Assembly (NCBI GenBank): GCA_030760725.1 | Contig: JASWHV010000018.1 | Location: 18,570,273-18,634,272, forward strand | DNA: 64,000 nt | Source of the DNA: Neostapfia colusana | Lineage: Eukaryota; Streptophyta; Magnoliopsida; Poales; Poaceae | Direction: 5' to 3' | In this document: piece by piece, positions 19,599 to 31,463 of the stretch | Layout of the letters: every line of letters starts with the position of its first letter | Numbering within the stretch: position 1 is the first letter of the stretch | Notes under the pieces: generated by a model | Seen by the model: only the letters and a program-made list of their open reading frames with translations | Database searches by the model: none | Told to the model about the DNA's origin: nothing | Made by a program: the position numbers and the translations under genes

Positions 19599-22143
19599 AT
19601 GACGAAGCTTCCTTCAGCGGCAAACTCTCCTCCCCCGTGTCCGCGGCAAACCGCGACCAGAGGGGAGTACATGTCAACACACTCAGGACGGAGTGTGTCG
19701 GTACAAGCTGGGAGCCAGCAACCGGCTCTGGCAGCGCCGACCCCGGCAATGCAGGCTCCAACCAGCGTCAGGTCTTCAGTAGCGCTGAGCGTACCCGGTG
19801 GGGGTGCGCTAGCTGCAGCAAGAGCGCTACTGCATAATCCACCTGCTGGGGACGCGCCTCAGGCAGCAACCCAGCAGTGGATCTGCGAGGTAGACCGTCT
19901 CGTCGTCGCCGCCGCAAGCCCTCGACTTCAGCGGAGACGACGCTCCGGCCAACTGGCTGTGACGCTGATGTGCACGCCAATGGTTGACGAGCAGACGGCA
20001 GATTCCAGCTCCACCAGGCTCCAGTCGACGGATCTGAGGATAGAGCTGGAACAGTGTCACTTGGGTCAAGATGCCCGGGTATACCTCGAGCAACGCCGAG
20101 AAAGGCGTCGCAACCAAGAGGCTGGCGACAGCATGACGTCAGCCTCGACCCAGCCTGAAGAGCAGACTTTCGCCACGCGATCTCTGCCCCAGGCTTACGC
20201 CGTGCAGAATATGCCACAGTCATATGTCCTGCAAACGGCGCCCCCGGCCTATGGCGCAACCTTGCCCATACCGGGGTACACTGTGCCCGGTGCGAACCAA
20301 GCGTTCGCGGCACCAATACCTGCGGCAACAGAAGCAGGATGTGCGGCCCTCGCGCCCCACCTTAGCTTCGTGAAGTGGCCGCGCAAGTTTCGGCCGCACC
20401 TGCCTGAGAAGTACGACGGCAGCGTCAACCCGGCGGAGTTCCTCCAGATCTACTCCACCGCCGTACTTGCCGCAGGGGGGAATGAGGCCATCATGGCCAA
20501 TTACTTCCCTGTCGCCTTGACCGGTCCAGCTCGGTCTTGACTCATGAACCTCTCCCAGGGTTCCATAACTTCCTGTGGAGAGCTCTGCCGGCAGTTCATC
20601 GCCAACTTCGGTAGTTCCTACACCCGGCCTGGCACGGAGCTCGACCTCCACGCCATCCAGCAACAACCGGGGGAGTCACTGCGCTCCTTCATCCAGCGGT
20701 TCTCCCAGATGCGGAACACCATCCCACACATCCAAAATGCTTCTGTGGTGGTGGCGTTCCGACAAGGCGTCCGGGACAAGAAGATGCTCGAGAAGCTCAC
20801 GACCAGAGAGGTCCGTGACGTCTCCGAGCTCCTCAGCCTGGCAGACAAGTGCGCCAGAGCGGCCGAAGGGCGAAACTGGCACTCACTGTCGTCCTCCGAG
20901 TCAGGAGGACAGCCCGGATCTGGCCCTGCTCCCTATGGAGGCAGCAAGAAGGCCAAGAGCCGAGGCAGAGGCAAGATAGAATCACCGACCGCAGCTCCAG
21001 TTGTCGCAGCAGCGACACTCAGTGGCTCGGGGGCCGCGCCCCGACAAGAGGCAGCGAAGATCACCAATGCCGGAAGGTGATCAAGACAAGATATGCCCCG
21101 TGCACGGCAGCTGTCGCCACACTACTGCCGACTGCTGGGAGATCCGGAAGCTCGCAGAGCGCTTCCGCAAAGGGAAGCAGCAGCGGGCTGACGCCCCACC
21201 TTTCCGTCCAAGGGAGGGCAAGCAGAAGGTTGACGTCCCAGACAGCGTCGACCACCCAGTGGAGTTCCAGGAGCCTCAGCGCGCCGTGAAGGCGGTACGC
21301 AGCCATGAGGACTCCAGCTCCAGTGACGATGAGCGTCGAAAGAAGCTCTACGTCATATACGGCGGGTCCGCCGACCCCTCGTCTCGAAGCGCAGTCAAGA
21401 CTCTGCGCCGAGCGGTAGCGTCGGTGGCTCCACTCCCAAGTGCCGCACCGCACCTCAAGTGGATGGGAACCCCCATCAGCTTTGACGCCACCGACTGCCC
21501 CAGGAAAATGGCTGGGGCCGCCCAACTACCGCTCTTGGTAGCTCCGACCATCGCCAACGTGAGGATGTACCACGTTTTGGTAGATGGTGGAGCTGGGCTG
21601 AACCTCATCAGCCGTGCAGCTTTCCAGAGGCCACAGATCCCGATGGCCAAGCTCACCCCGTCGAGCCCGTTCTCAGGGGTAGGGCCGGGACAGGTCGTTC
21701 CCTACGGCAACATCAGCCTCCCGGTGACCTTCGGAGCTCCGGACAGCTATCGGACAGAGTACATTCTATTCGACGTAGCGGAGATCGACCTCCCCTTCAA
21801 CGCCATAATCGGCAGGCCGGCCCTGTACCGATTCATGGCAGTAGCCCACTACGGCTACCTCGTCCTAAAGATGCCTACACCAACGGGCATCGTCAGGATT
21901 CGTGGAGACCGCACTGCTGCAGTGTCGGCCTTAGAGAAACTCCAAGCGCTCGCAACAGCTGGGGCACCAGCCCCTGGCAATGCAGAGCCGGACCAGTTCC
22001 ACCCGAGCGCATGCCACCGTGCCTCCGCCACAGCACCCCGCGTGTAACCCCTCGACAAGGACGGCGTCCCCTTAAAGGTCGTCCAAGTCAGCGCCGAAGC
22101 CACCCAGACCACCGGGGTAGTCGGGGGCCTGGATAGCAAATAG
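19599..22143 (+). pseudogene. Tat-3 gag-protease, ending in the conserved TAG
   Basis: First ATG at 19599; a second in-frame ATG (MSTHSGRS) at 19671 is shared with Tat-4 and may be the real start. The Gag core (PEKYDGSVNPAEFLQIYST) is at about 20405-20470. The knuckle CPVHGSCRHTTADC is at about 21094-21135 and the protease VDGGAGLNLIS at about 21580. Breaks: TGA at 20538-20540 in place of a Trp codon, a frameshift near 21000-21030, and TAA at 22045-22047. The frame ends GGLDSK-TAG (22141-22143), the stop shared with Tat-2 and Tat-4, and RT continues in the same frame beyond it. Gag would build the particle, and the protease would cut the polyprotein. Confidence 0.88.
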
Positions 22144-24632
22144 GACGGCGCGCTCGTCACCTTCCTCCGGCACAATGTTAACGTGTTTGCATGGCAGCCG
22201 TCACAGATGCCGGGGATCCCCAGGGAGGTGATCGAGCACCACTTAAAAGTCTTCCCCGACGCCCGGCCGGTTCAACAGAAGCCCCGCAAGCAGTCCATCG
22301 AGCGGCAGAACTTCATTCGTGAAGAAATCAAGAAGCTGCTGGACGCTGGCTTTATACGGGAGGTCCACCACCCCCGGTGGTTGACGAACGCCGTCGTTGT
22401 CCCGAAGGCCGGCGGGAAGCTCCGGATGTCCATCGACTACACCAGTCTCAATAAGGCATGTCCCAAAGATCCATTCCCTCTCCCTAGAATAGATCAAATA
22501 GTAGACTCAACATCAGGCTGTGATATGCTGTGCTTCCTAGACGCCTACTCGGGTTTCCATCAGATCCCCATGTCTAGGGAGGATGAAGAGCACACCTCCT
22601 TCATCACAGTAGATGGCCTTTATTGTTATGTGTCTATGCCTTACGGCCTAAAGAATGCACTCCCCACCTTTGTGCGAGCGATGCACAAAAGCTTTGGGGA
22701 GTTAATAAGAGACTTAGTTGAGGGGTACGTCGATGACATTGTTGTCAAGGTCAAGCAGGGTTCATCTTTGTTAGATAACCTAGCTTTAGTTTTTGATAAA
22801 TTGCGCTCTACGCGCACCAAGCTGAACCCCGACAAATGTGTGTTCGGTGTGTCCTCTCGGAAGCTCTTAGGATTCCTGGTCTCGAACCGGGGGATTGAGG
22901 CCAACCCAGAGAAGATCAAGGCCATCGACTTGATGCGGCCTCCTGCCCGCGTCAAGGATGTCCAGAAACTCACGGGATGCCTAGCAGCGCTGAGTCGGTT
23001 TATACCGAGGCTAGCAGAGCGGGCACTCCCTTTCTTTAAGCTCCTGCGCAAGTCTGGCCCATTTGCCTGGACCGATGAGGCAGAAGAGGCTTTCCAGGAG
23101 TTGAAACGACTCCTGACGACCCTACCTATCATGGTAGCCCCTGAGCCCGGAGAGCACCTGCTGCTCTACATCGCGGCGACAACTGAAGTGGTGAGTATGG
23201 TCCTCGCCGCAGAGCGGCCGGACCTCTCATCTTCACAACCTGCTCCTGCAGCAGAAGATAGACGCCAGGAGGCCCTGCAGGACCAAGACGGTCTCTCGGA
23301 CCTCCAAGGCAACCTCCCGGAGGTTCAGGTCGGCCTCCCGGAGGTCCAGGGCGGTCTCCCGGACCCCCGAGATAAACCCCCGAGGGTCCTGTGGGACCCC
23401 CCGGGGGCCCAACGGAACCTCCCGGAGATCCCTCAAGACCCCCGGGGCCCCCCGGGGGACCAAGATAGTTTGGGGGCCTCCGGGTCCCAGCTCCCGGAGG
23501 CCCCCGTGGGTCCACTCACCCCCGGCGGGCCAGGGCCAATGGATGAAGACCTCCCAGGCCTAAGAGAGAGGGTTCGAAACATCCAGAGGCCTGTCTACTA
23601 AATCAGCGAAGTACTTCATGATGCCAAGACAAGGTACATAGAAGTCCACAAGCTGCTGTATGCGGTGCTCGTGGCCTCCAGGAAGCTCCGCCATTACTTC
23701 CAGGCCCACCGGGTCTCGGTAGTCACCTCGTATCCGCTGAAGGCAATTCTTCACAGCCCCCATGCGACTGGCAACGTTGCTAAATGGGCGGCGGAGCTGG
23801 CGGAGTTCGAGCTAGACTTCCTTCCACGCCATGCAGTCAAAAGCCAAGCACTGGCCGACTTTGTGGCAGAGTGGACACCAACGAAGACTGGCCAAGGGGC
23901 CCACGAAGACAGTGAACCGGAGCACCAAGCTCCGGTCTTCACCGAGCCCCACTGGACACTTTTCTTCGATGGCTCCTCACGAAAGCAGGGGGCCGGTGCC
24001 GGCGTACTGCTCCTCATGCCATGGGGGGAACAGTTTGGGTACATGGTGCGTCTCAATTTCAAGGCAACCAACAACATGGCAGAGTATGAAGCACTCATCT
24101 TTGGCATGCAGACAGCCCTGTCTTTAGGCGCTCGCCAGTTGTTGGCACAGGGCGACTCCCAGCTGGTCATCAAGCAAGTCAAGGGCGAATGCTCCTGCAA
24201 TGACCCACAGCTAGCTGCGTATCTGCTTCACGTGCAGATGTTGGAGAAAGAATTCCTGACCTTGAACCTACGCCACGTACCACGCGCAGGCAATGCGACC
24301 TTTCAACGAAGGCTTCCACCGGAGCCCCCGCGCCCGAAGGAGTTTTCGAGAGGACGTTGCTGCAGCCCACAGCCCGGCCCGCCGAGCCGGGCGAAGGGGG
24401 CTTGACCAGCACCTCGAAGCTGGCGGTCCCGGCGGCCCTATAGCCATGGATGCCGCCAAAGATCGTAAGCGTCACTGGGGACTCCGTGCAACCCAGCGCT
24501 CAAGATCCAGAAGCTCAAGTCAGACCCGATGCATGGATCACGGAGATCCGGGACTACTTGAAGGACAACATCCTTCCTTATGAACATGCAACCGCTGAAT
24601 GGATTGTGCGTATGGCTAAGAGATACGCGCTG
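22144..24632 (+). pseudogene. Tat-3 pol, 5' part: RT, RNase H, second RNase H, integrase start
   Basis: The RT core is complete, with CFLDAYSGFHQIP and YVDD at 22725-22736. A Ty3 RNase H region with the 21-bp minisatellite (about 23270-23480) follows, then the second RNase H (FFDGSSRKQGAGAG, NNMAEYEAL, GDSQLVIKQVKG). Breaks: TAA at 23599-23601, a deletion and frameshift near 24298, and another frame change before PPKIVSVTGDS. It is cut after RMAKRYAL by Tat-4 and resumes at 47756. Confidence 0.9.
23270..23480 (+). repeat. In-frame 21-bp minisatellite in pol (Tat-3)
   Basis: Degenerate 7-residue repeats (NLPEVQV, GLPEVQG, GLPDPRD, NLPEIPQ) sit between the RNase H start (AATTEVVSMVLAAERPD) and the segment leading to GPMDEDLPGLRERV. 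Confidence 0.8.
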
Positions 24633-25729
24633 TGTCGAAGTGTGCAGTCGACACTTCACCCGGGCCTGCACTGGGCAGCCCGCGGAGGTTCTTTTTTCGG
24701 AGGGTCTAGTTCCTAGCGGAGAGCTTGCGCGGATTGAACGAGTTAGTAAGAGCTTGACACGGCGAGTTTTACGTGGTTCAGGCCGCCGGAGCGTAAAACC
24801 CTACGTCCACGGCGAGCTATGGAGCTCGCTGTATTGCTTGCTGCTCAGGGCCAGAGGCCTGAGCTTGGGGGTGAGTTACAGCTTGAGAGTGTATGGCTAG
24901 CGTATGAGTTGCAAAATGAGAACCCTTGCTATCGACGCCTACCCGAGCCTTTTATAGTCCAAGACTCGGGCGGCTTACAAGGGGAGCCGGGACCCGACAG
25001 GTGGTCCCGGGAAGATTGTCTATTATCTACCGTATCTGCAGTTATGCCGGTAGTTGTCTCTGGCCGAAGGCTTCTGAGTCTTCATCTTGCCGCCCTGCCC
25101 ATGCCGCATGCCAGTCATAGCGGTTGATGAAGGCGCAGGCGGCATGGGTTGTCTTGTCGCAGTGTTTATTGGCTGACAGGTTCTGACACCACGCGCCAGT
25201 CTGTGATGCGACTGGGCGCAACGGCACCTGACAGACGCGTGCTCCGCGTTTCCGCGTCTTGGGAAGACGCGGGCCTTGAATACCTTGTACGGGCAAGGTA
25301 TGGGGCGTATTTATGCCCGCTGCCTATCACTCGGGGCAGGCAGCGTCGCTCTGCTGCCACGTGGCAGGCCCGGAGCCCTTCTCAGAGAAGAGAAGGGTCA
25401 GTCCCGCGGGGCACGTGGCGTCTTCGGACCTCTCTCCCACGGAGGGGGAGGTCCGGCTTCTGCTGGCCACGTGGCGGGCCCGGAGCTCTCCTCTGAGGAG
25501 AGGGAGGTCCGGCCCCGCTGGACACGCGGCGCCTTCGGACCTCTCTCCCGCGGAGGGGGAGGTCCGGCTTCTGTATGCCACGTGGCGGGCCCGGAGCTCT
25601 CCTCTGAGGAGAGGGTGGTCCGGCCCCGCCGGACGCGTGGCGCCTTCGGAGCTCTCCCTGCGGAGAAGGGTGAGTTCCTTAGGCATTTTACCCTGTGCGC
25701 GGGGATACCCCATATCTCAGGTACCGACA
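24633..25729 (-). repeat. Tat-4 3' LTR
   Basis: Plus strand TGTCGAAGTG... to ...GGTACCGACA. TATA box on the minus strand at about 24950-24958 (CTTTTATAG on plus), CACGTG array at 25358-25640. The polypurine-like tract (GGGCCCGGGGGCCAC on minus) abuts it at 25730-25744. Confidence 0.94.
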
Positions 25730-26148
25730 GTGGCCCCCGGGCCCATCTCAGGGGAGATAGCGAGCCCGAGGTGGGACCTCCGTCTCTTCCGGTCCGCGCA
25801 CTTTATCTAAGTCCCGAATTGACTGCTGCCGGAGCACGAACAGCCACGGGATCGTGGGAGCGTGCGCTCACTTGATGGTTGCTTTTACTGCGGTGGTTCC
25901 CAAGACTGCCACTTCTGCACGTTGCGGCGCTTTCTTCGGGAACCGCCGAAGTGCCTTGCCGGCTCATCTTCTTAGGAGACTGACTCCTTGCCCCCACCGC
26001 TTCAGTTAGGTGGCTTGGGCCCACCCGTCATCGGCATTCGGTCTAGGAACCAAAGCGGTTGCCGGTGCGGGATATTCGAAGAGTTCCGAATCGCTTGGAA
26101 TTGCACCGGGAAGCTGCTAAATGGAACATCCATGTGGGTACATTCCTC

Positions 26149-26156
26149 TTATAAGG
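26149..26156 (+). promoter_or_regulatory. TATA-like box of the Tat-4 antisense gene
   Basis: TTATAAGG lies about 50 bp before the antisense ATG at 26205. The same box lies at the same distance in Tat-3 (minus strand, 50573-50582). Confidence 0.5.
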
Positions 26157-26204
26157 CTTCCTGCCCCTGCGCTTCCCTCAGGTCCTGCAGTCTTGTCTTC
26201 CTCC

Positions 26205-26650
26205 ATGTCTCTCAACCCGCCTTACTGGGGGAAGAATTGCTCTCAGCTCCCTCCAGCGGCTGCGTCTGCACCAAGCCTGGGACTCAGGGAGCCTGCCTGC
26301 CCTGCCCCTGAGGGTGGTGGAGTCTTCAAAGGAACCGCTGAAGCATCGAAGAGAATCCCAGGTGGCAGGGTCTCCAAGAACACCGCTGAATGCCGCGGAG
26401 AGGGCCTCAGGAGCACCCTTGACGACTCCAGCTTTTGCGCAGGTGATGAGGGTTGGGGGCTCCAGGGGCACCCTTGACGACACCGGCTTTTGCGCAGGTG
26501 ATGAGGGAACTTCAGGAGAAGGAAACCGCCGATGCACCGTGGAGAATCCAGGCGGTAGGGCCTCCAAGAAGACCGCTGAATACTGCGGAGGGGGCCTCAG
26601 GGGCCCCCGTGGTGTCACTGGTTTTTGCGCCGGTGATGAGGGAGGCGATT
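26205..26650 (+). pseudogene. Antisense-gene remnant of Tat-4
   Basis: The frame starts MSLNPPYWGKN, related to the MASNPPPEKKR start of the other copies, and stays open to 26477. Its body is not the coiled-coil protein but degenerate repeats with the words GGGCCTCAGG and TTTTGCGCAGGTGATGAGGG. Tat-3 carries the same arrangement, so the replacement predates both insertions. Confidence 0.6.
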
Positions 26651-27740
26651 CATGCGCTCTGGTCATAGAGCGAGAGAGTTCCGCCAGGTCTGAAGCCTGG
26701 CGATGCGGCCGTTGTTGCAACTTCTGGATTCTGGTCGTGTCGGGAGACCCTTGGGGCTTGTTTCTTTCTTCTTATCGAGTCTGTAGTTCAGCTCATGGAG
26801 CCTTGCTTAATTTGACTCTCTTGGATATTTGTGTCTGTGATGCTTTTCTTCTCCTTCTTGGCTTTGCCTGACTGAGTCCTTAGCTCCGCAAGGTACTCAG
26901 AGGCCATTTCCAATCTCGGAGCCTTGCACCGACACCCTCCCCGGGTCCTAACCGTGTTAGGGGCCCCCGGAGGTCTCTGGATCTCGCCCCATGGGGAGCT
27001 CCAGATCTGCCTGCCACGTGGCGGGTCCGGAGCTCCTTCCTAAGAGGCGGGAGCTCCGGCCATGTTGGACACGTAGGGCTTTCGGAGCCCTCCCACCGAG
27101 GGGGAGGTCCGGCTTCCGCCCACCACATGGCGAGCCCGAAGCCCTCCTCAAGGGAGGAGAGAGTTCCGAGCCTGCTGGACACGTGGGGCCCCCAGGTCCC
27201 GCCCCTGCTGGAGGGGCAGGTCCCGGTCCTTCCAGTCCCAGGCCGGAGTAGCTGGTAGCTCCTTTCCCCCCGCTTCATGCAGTCCCTGTTGCCGTAACCT
27301 GGAGGTCCTGCACACAGGCAGAGGAAACGTAATTCTCCTTTGGGGCTCCCCCTCCCTTATCTCATAGTCTTATTTGACTTACAGCCCCTAACCATGTGTT
27401 TGGTGTTTGGGGACTTGTAGAGAGGGGAAGCTGAGCACATGGCAACCATGCACTGCAAGGGTGATTAAAAAACTCAATTCACAATTTAAATGAGTACAAG
27501 GAAAGAGCAAAGTAGAGCAGATTTCTTTTCGCACAACTTTCCATAGGTGGAAGGCAGGCTAAACATGGAGTCCACGACCCACCCCATTAAGAGGGGAAGC
27601 AAGACTCTACGTGCTTGGAGTCGGAACCAGGCAAAGCTGAACGTAGTCCTGGACCGTCCCCTGGGGTTTAGCTGCTCCGAGCGCTGCTCCTGGACACTAT
27701 GGAGTTTATTACGAAAAGAAAGTACTGTCCTATTTTTGCT

Positions 27741-29749
27741 CTAGGGATAGAACTTACGGAGGTGCTCTATGTTCCAAGGGTTCGGGAGAAGGTCCCCATC
27801 CTCGGTGGAAAGGCGCACACACCCGGGGAGGCATACTTTTGCTACTCGGAAGGGGCCTTCCCAACTAGGGGAGAGTTTGTGGGTCCCTTCACGAGAAAGT
27901 ATGCGCCGCAACACCAGGTCACCTTCATGCAGCTCCCGGGCACGCACAGACCTTTGGTGGTAGCGCCGAAGCGCTTGTCTGTACCGCGCATTACGGAGTG
28001 CCGCATGTAATCGGACCTCGTCGACGAGGTCGATTTCTCCACGCCGAAGGTTGTCCTGCGTGGCTTCGTCGTAAGCTCGGACACGGTGAGACTTCATGGT
28101 GATTTCCGGGGGAAGTACAGCTTCAGCCCCGTACACCATGAAGAAGGGTGTCTCCCCGGTGGCCAGGCTCTGGGATGTCCGGTTATCCCATAGTGTGCTC
28201 GGAAGCTTATCTACCCAATTGGCACCATGTTTCTTCAGACTGGCGAAGGTGCGAGTCTTAAGGCCCAGGAGAATCTCCGCGTTGGCCCTCTCAACTTGCC
28301 CATTGCTCCTCGGGTGGGCGAGAGAGGCATAGCATACCTGAATACCAAGGTCCTCGCAGTAGTCTTGGAACGCTGCGCTGGTGAACTGGGTCCCGTTGTC
28401 GGTGATGATCCTGTTTGGGACCCCGAACCGGCAGAAAATGGACTTGATGAATTTTACTGCGGATTGTTTGTTGATGGTGACAACTGGTGTAGCTTCCGGC
28501 CACTTGGTGAACTTGTCGATAGCGACATAGAGGTACCGGAATCCCCCGACAGTTCTGGGGAATGGTCCCAGGATGTCCAGCCCCCATACGGCAAACGGCC
28601 ACGAGGGCGGGATCATCTGTACCGCCTGAGCCGGTGTATGGATCTGCTTGGCGTGGAACTGGCACGCCTTGCAGCACTCGACCAGCTTGACGGCATCCTG
28701 GAGTGCTGTCTGCCAGTAGAAGCCATGCCGGAAGGCTTTACCGACAAGTGTGCGTGAGGATGAATGACTTCCACATTCGCCTCCATGGATCTCAGCGAGC
28801 AAGTCGCAGCCTTCCCCCTGGGTTATGCACCGCAATAGGATGTGGTTGGCGCCACGCCGGTAGAGATCCCCCTCTACCAGCGCGTACATCTTAGCCATAC
28901 GCACAATCCGTTCAGCGGTTTAATGTTCATCAGGGAGGATATTGTCCTTCAAGTAGTCCCGGATCTCCGTGATCCATGCATCGGGTCTGACTTGAGCTTC
29001 TGGATCTTGAGCGCTGGGTTGCACAGAGTCCCCAGTGACGCTTACGATCTTTGGCGGCATCCATGGCTGTAGGGCCGCCGGGAACGCCAGCTTCGAGGTG
29101 CTGGTCAAGCCCCCTTCGCCCGGCTCGGCGGGCCGGGCTGTGGGCCGCAGCAACGTCCTCTCGAAAACTCCCTCAGCCGCAGGGGCTCCGGTGGAAGCTT
29201 TCGTTGAAAGGTTGTCGGCTGCGGCATTACCAGCGCGCGGTACGTGGTGCAGGTCCAAGGCGAGGAATTCTTTCTCCAACATCTGCACGTGAAGCAGATA
29301 CGCAGCTAGCTGTGGGTCGTTGCAGGAGCATTCGCCCTTGACTTGCTTGATGACCAGCTGGGAGTCGCCCTGTGCCAACAACTGGCGAGCGCCTAAAGAC
29401 AGGGCTGTCTGCAGGCCAAAGATGAGTGCCTCATACTCCGCCATGTTGTTGGTTGCCTTGAAATTGAGACGCACCATATACCCAAACTGTTCCCCCGATG
29501 GCATGAGGAGCAGTACGCCGGCACCGGCCCCCTGCTTTCGCGAGGAGCCGTCGAAGAAGAGTGTCCAGTGGGATTCGGTGAAGACCGGGGCTTTAGGCTC
29601 TAGCTCTCCGCCTTCATGGCCCCCTGGGTCAGTCTTCGTTGGTATCCACTCCGCCACAAAGTCAGCCAGTGTTTGGCTCTTAACTGCATGACGTGGGAGG
29701 AAGTCCAGCTCAAACTCCGCCAGCTCCGCCGCCCATTCAGCAACGTTGC
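27741..29749 (-). pseudogene. Tat-4 pol, 3' part: second RNase H and complete integrase
   Basis: Reading down from 29749: the second RNase H with FFDGSSRKQGAGAG, NMAEYEAL, QGDSQLVIKQV and AADNLS; a linker; then a full integrase with the HHCC zinc region, acidic core residues in WGLDILGPF, ITDNGTQF and VERANAE, and the terminal motif LPNPWNIEHLRKFYP before the stop. One in-frame TAA (28920-28922, EH-stop-TAER) lies between RNase H and integrase; Tat-3 has an Ala codon there. The integrase part (28904 to 27741) is otherwise open. The frame joins exactly to the RT piece at 42467 when Chromo-B and one GTTGC are removed. Confidence 0.92.
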
Positions 29750-31425
29750 TGTCACACCCGGTTTTTCCGAAGAACAACCAAGTGAATATCACATGTATGC
29801 CAGGATCATTTTCTCATACATGTGATGACAAATAGTGAAGCATCATTTATTACAAGCCAGGTGTCGAATATAAGTAAGTCTTACATCGCAAATATCTCAA
29901 TGGACACTAATGCTTCATCACAAGTAAATAAACTAGCAGCGGAATATTATTCTTTTAGGGCTCCATCACAGGCGTTGCCCGGGGTCTCCATGAACCTAGA
30001 AACCTTCCTCGGGTCCAAAGTCTTGGTCATTATACACCACCTCATTGTCTTGACCTGAGCAGCAATATAAACCAACAAATATGCAAGGTTGAGTACCAAG
30101 GGTACTCAGCAAGTGTGGGAAAATTATATCATGCATGGCTAGAAAAAGGAGAGGTTGAACTCATGGTGAAAGCACTACGCAATTAATACCTATCACCTTA
30201 GCTTATTAAGCACCTACCTTACTACACAGGTGAAATGTTCCCACTCTCCCATCCCATCATCATAACCCAATACCCACAACAACATTCCCAATGTTAAGCT
30301 CCCCGCTTAACTTCCAAAACCATCAATCCTCTAATCATGAATATGTCCAAGCCGCTCTTGACCATGAGCACGGCTGTCATGACAGTTTTGACTCTGCAGA
30401 GTTTGTACCACTGTACCCACATGTAGTGATTTCATCCCCCGTTGCCGGGTAGACTAAAAGAACCTCCATTATGCCAGTGGCTACGATCCACATTCACACT
30501 TCCCAGGTGTGCAGCCAGGAGATCACTACGAAGCCTTTACAAAGGGATTCCCGACGAGCGTGGGCCCACTGAGGTTTCACCCCTAACAGCATACAAGAGG
30601 CTCCAACCCCGCTGCAGTGGCCCCCTCTTGAGCCTTGCGGTTCATATGGTAGTCCAGCTGACACCTACTCCCCGCACCATCCAACACACCCATACTATGC
30701 CGGGGATACACCTAATTAATTGGCCAAGCTGCCCCATCTCAGCATGTGGTTGGCACTGTAAAGCCGGGTTACATGCTCCATGAACCGGTCCTTAGGATCC
30801 AGGCAAGTACTAAACACAAACCCAAGTCTCGTGCACCCAGCACACAACCAAAACATCCAACTTGCCTTGATCCCTACCTCTACATAACTCACAATGTCTC
30901 ATTCAAGAGTATGGTAATATAAACTGATGATCTCATGTCCCAAATATCCCATTCTAAGCATGGCTAAGCATATGCATGGAAATAAATGACATGGTAAAAT
31001 AAATCCCAACCCAAGCTACAAGGAAACAAGGTAATGCAATTCTAGGGAAACTTTCCTAGCATGGGTTTCATATTTCATTTGACAATGCAAATAATTCTAT
31101 CTACACATCCTAGCATAGGATCAAAGTGGTCAAGGACACTTGCCTCCTTCTTGCTGCTCTTGAAATGGGTAGTCCTGGTCTTGGAAAGGAATAACTTGCT
31201 CTTGAGCAGGTTCTACATCACACCATCACACATAGCAAAAGAAAAACAACAATCCATAAGACATAGTTCACACTTCCACTTCATACAAACCACACATTCA
31301 TATTTATGAAATTCATTCACCATTATATGTGTTGTGGTTACTCTGTGTGTGTTGATCTGTGGCTTGCATACACTTTTATTTATATGTATATGATTCCTAC
31401 TTTGGTGTTCATATTTATACTTACA

Positions 31426-31463
<38 letters not shown>

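Larger units (their letters stand above)
25730..27740 (-). other. Tat-4 3' region between pol and 3' LTR
   Basis: The same layout as Tat-2: polypurine tract, conserved GCGGTTCC/GGAACCGCC block (25890-25950), antisense-gene start, about 130-bp degenerate tandem repeats (26310-26650) in place of most of the antisense gene, the gene's tail (CGAGTCTGTAG at about 26777), a CACGTG minisatellite (about 26990-27200), and unremarkable sequence to the pol stop at 27741. Confidence 0.78.

Noticed and set aside
31424..31459. TA-rich run as a possible replication origin or cruciform
   Set aside because: It is a plain TA microsatellite inside an LTR, with a shorter copy in the partner LTR at 40695-40714.
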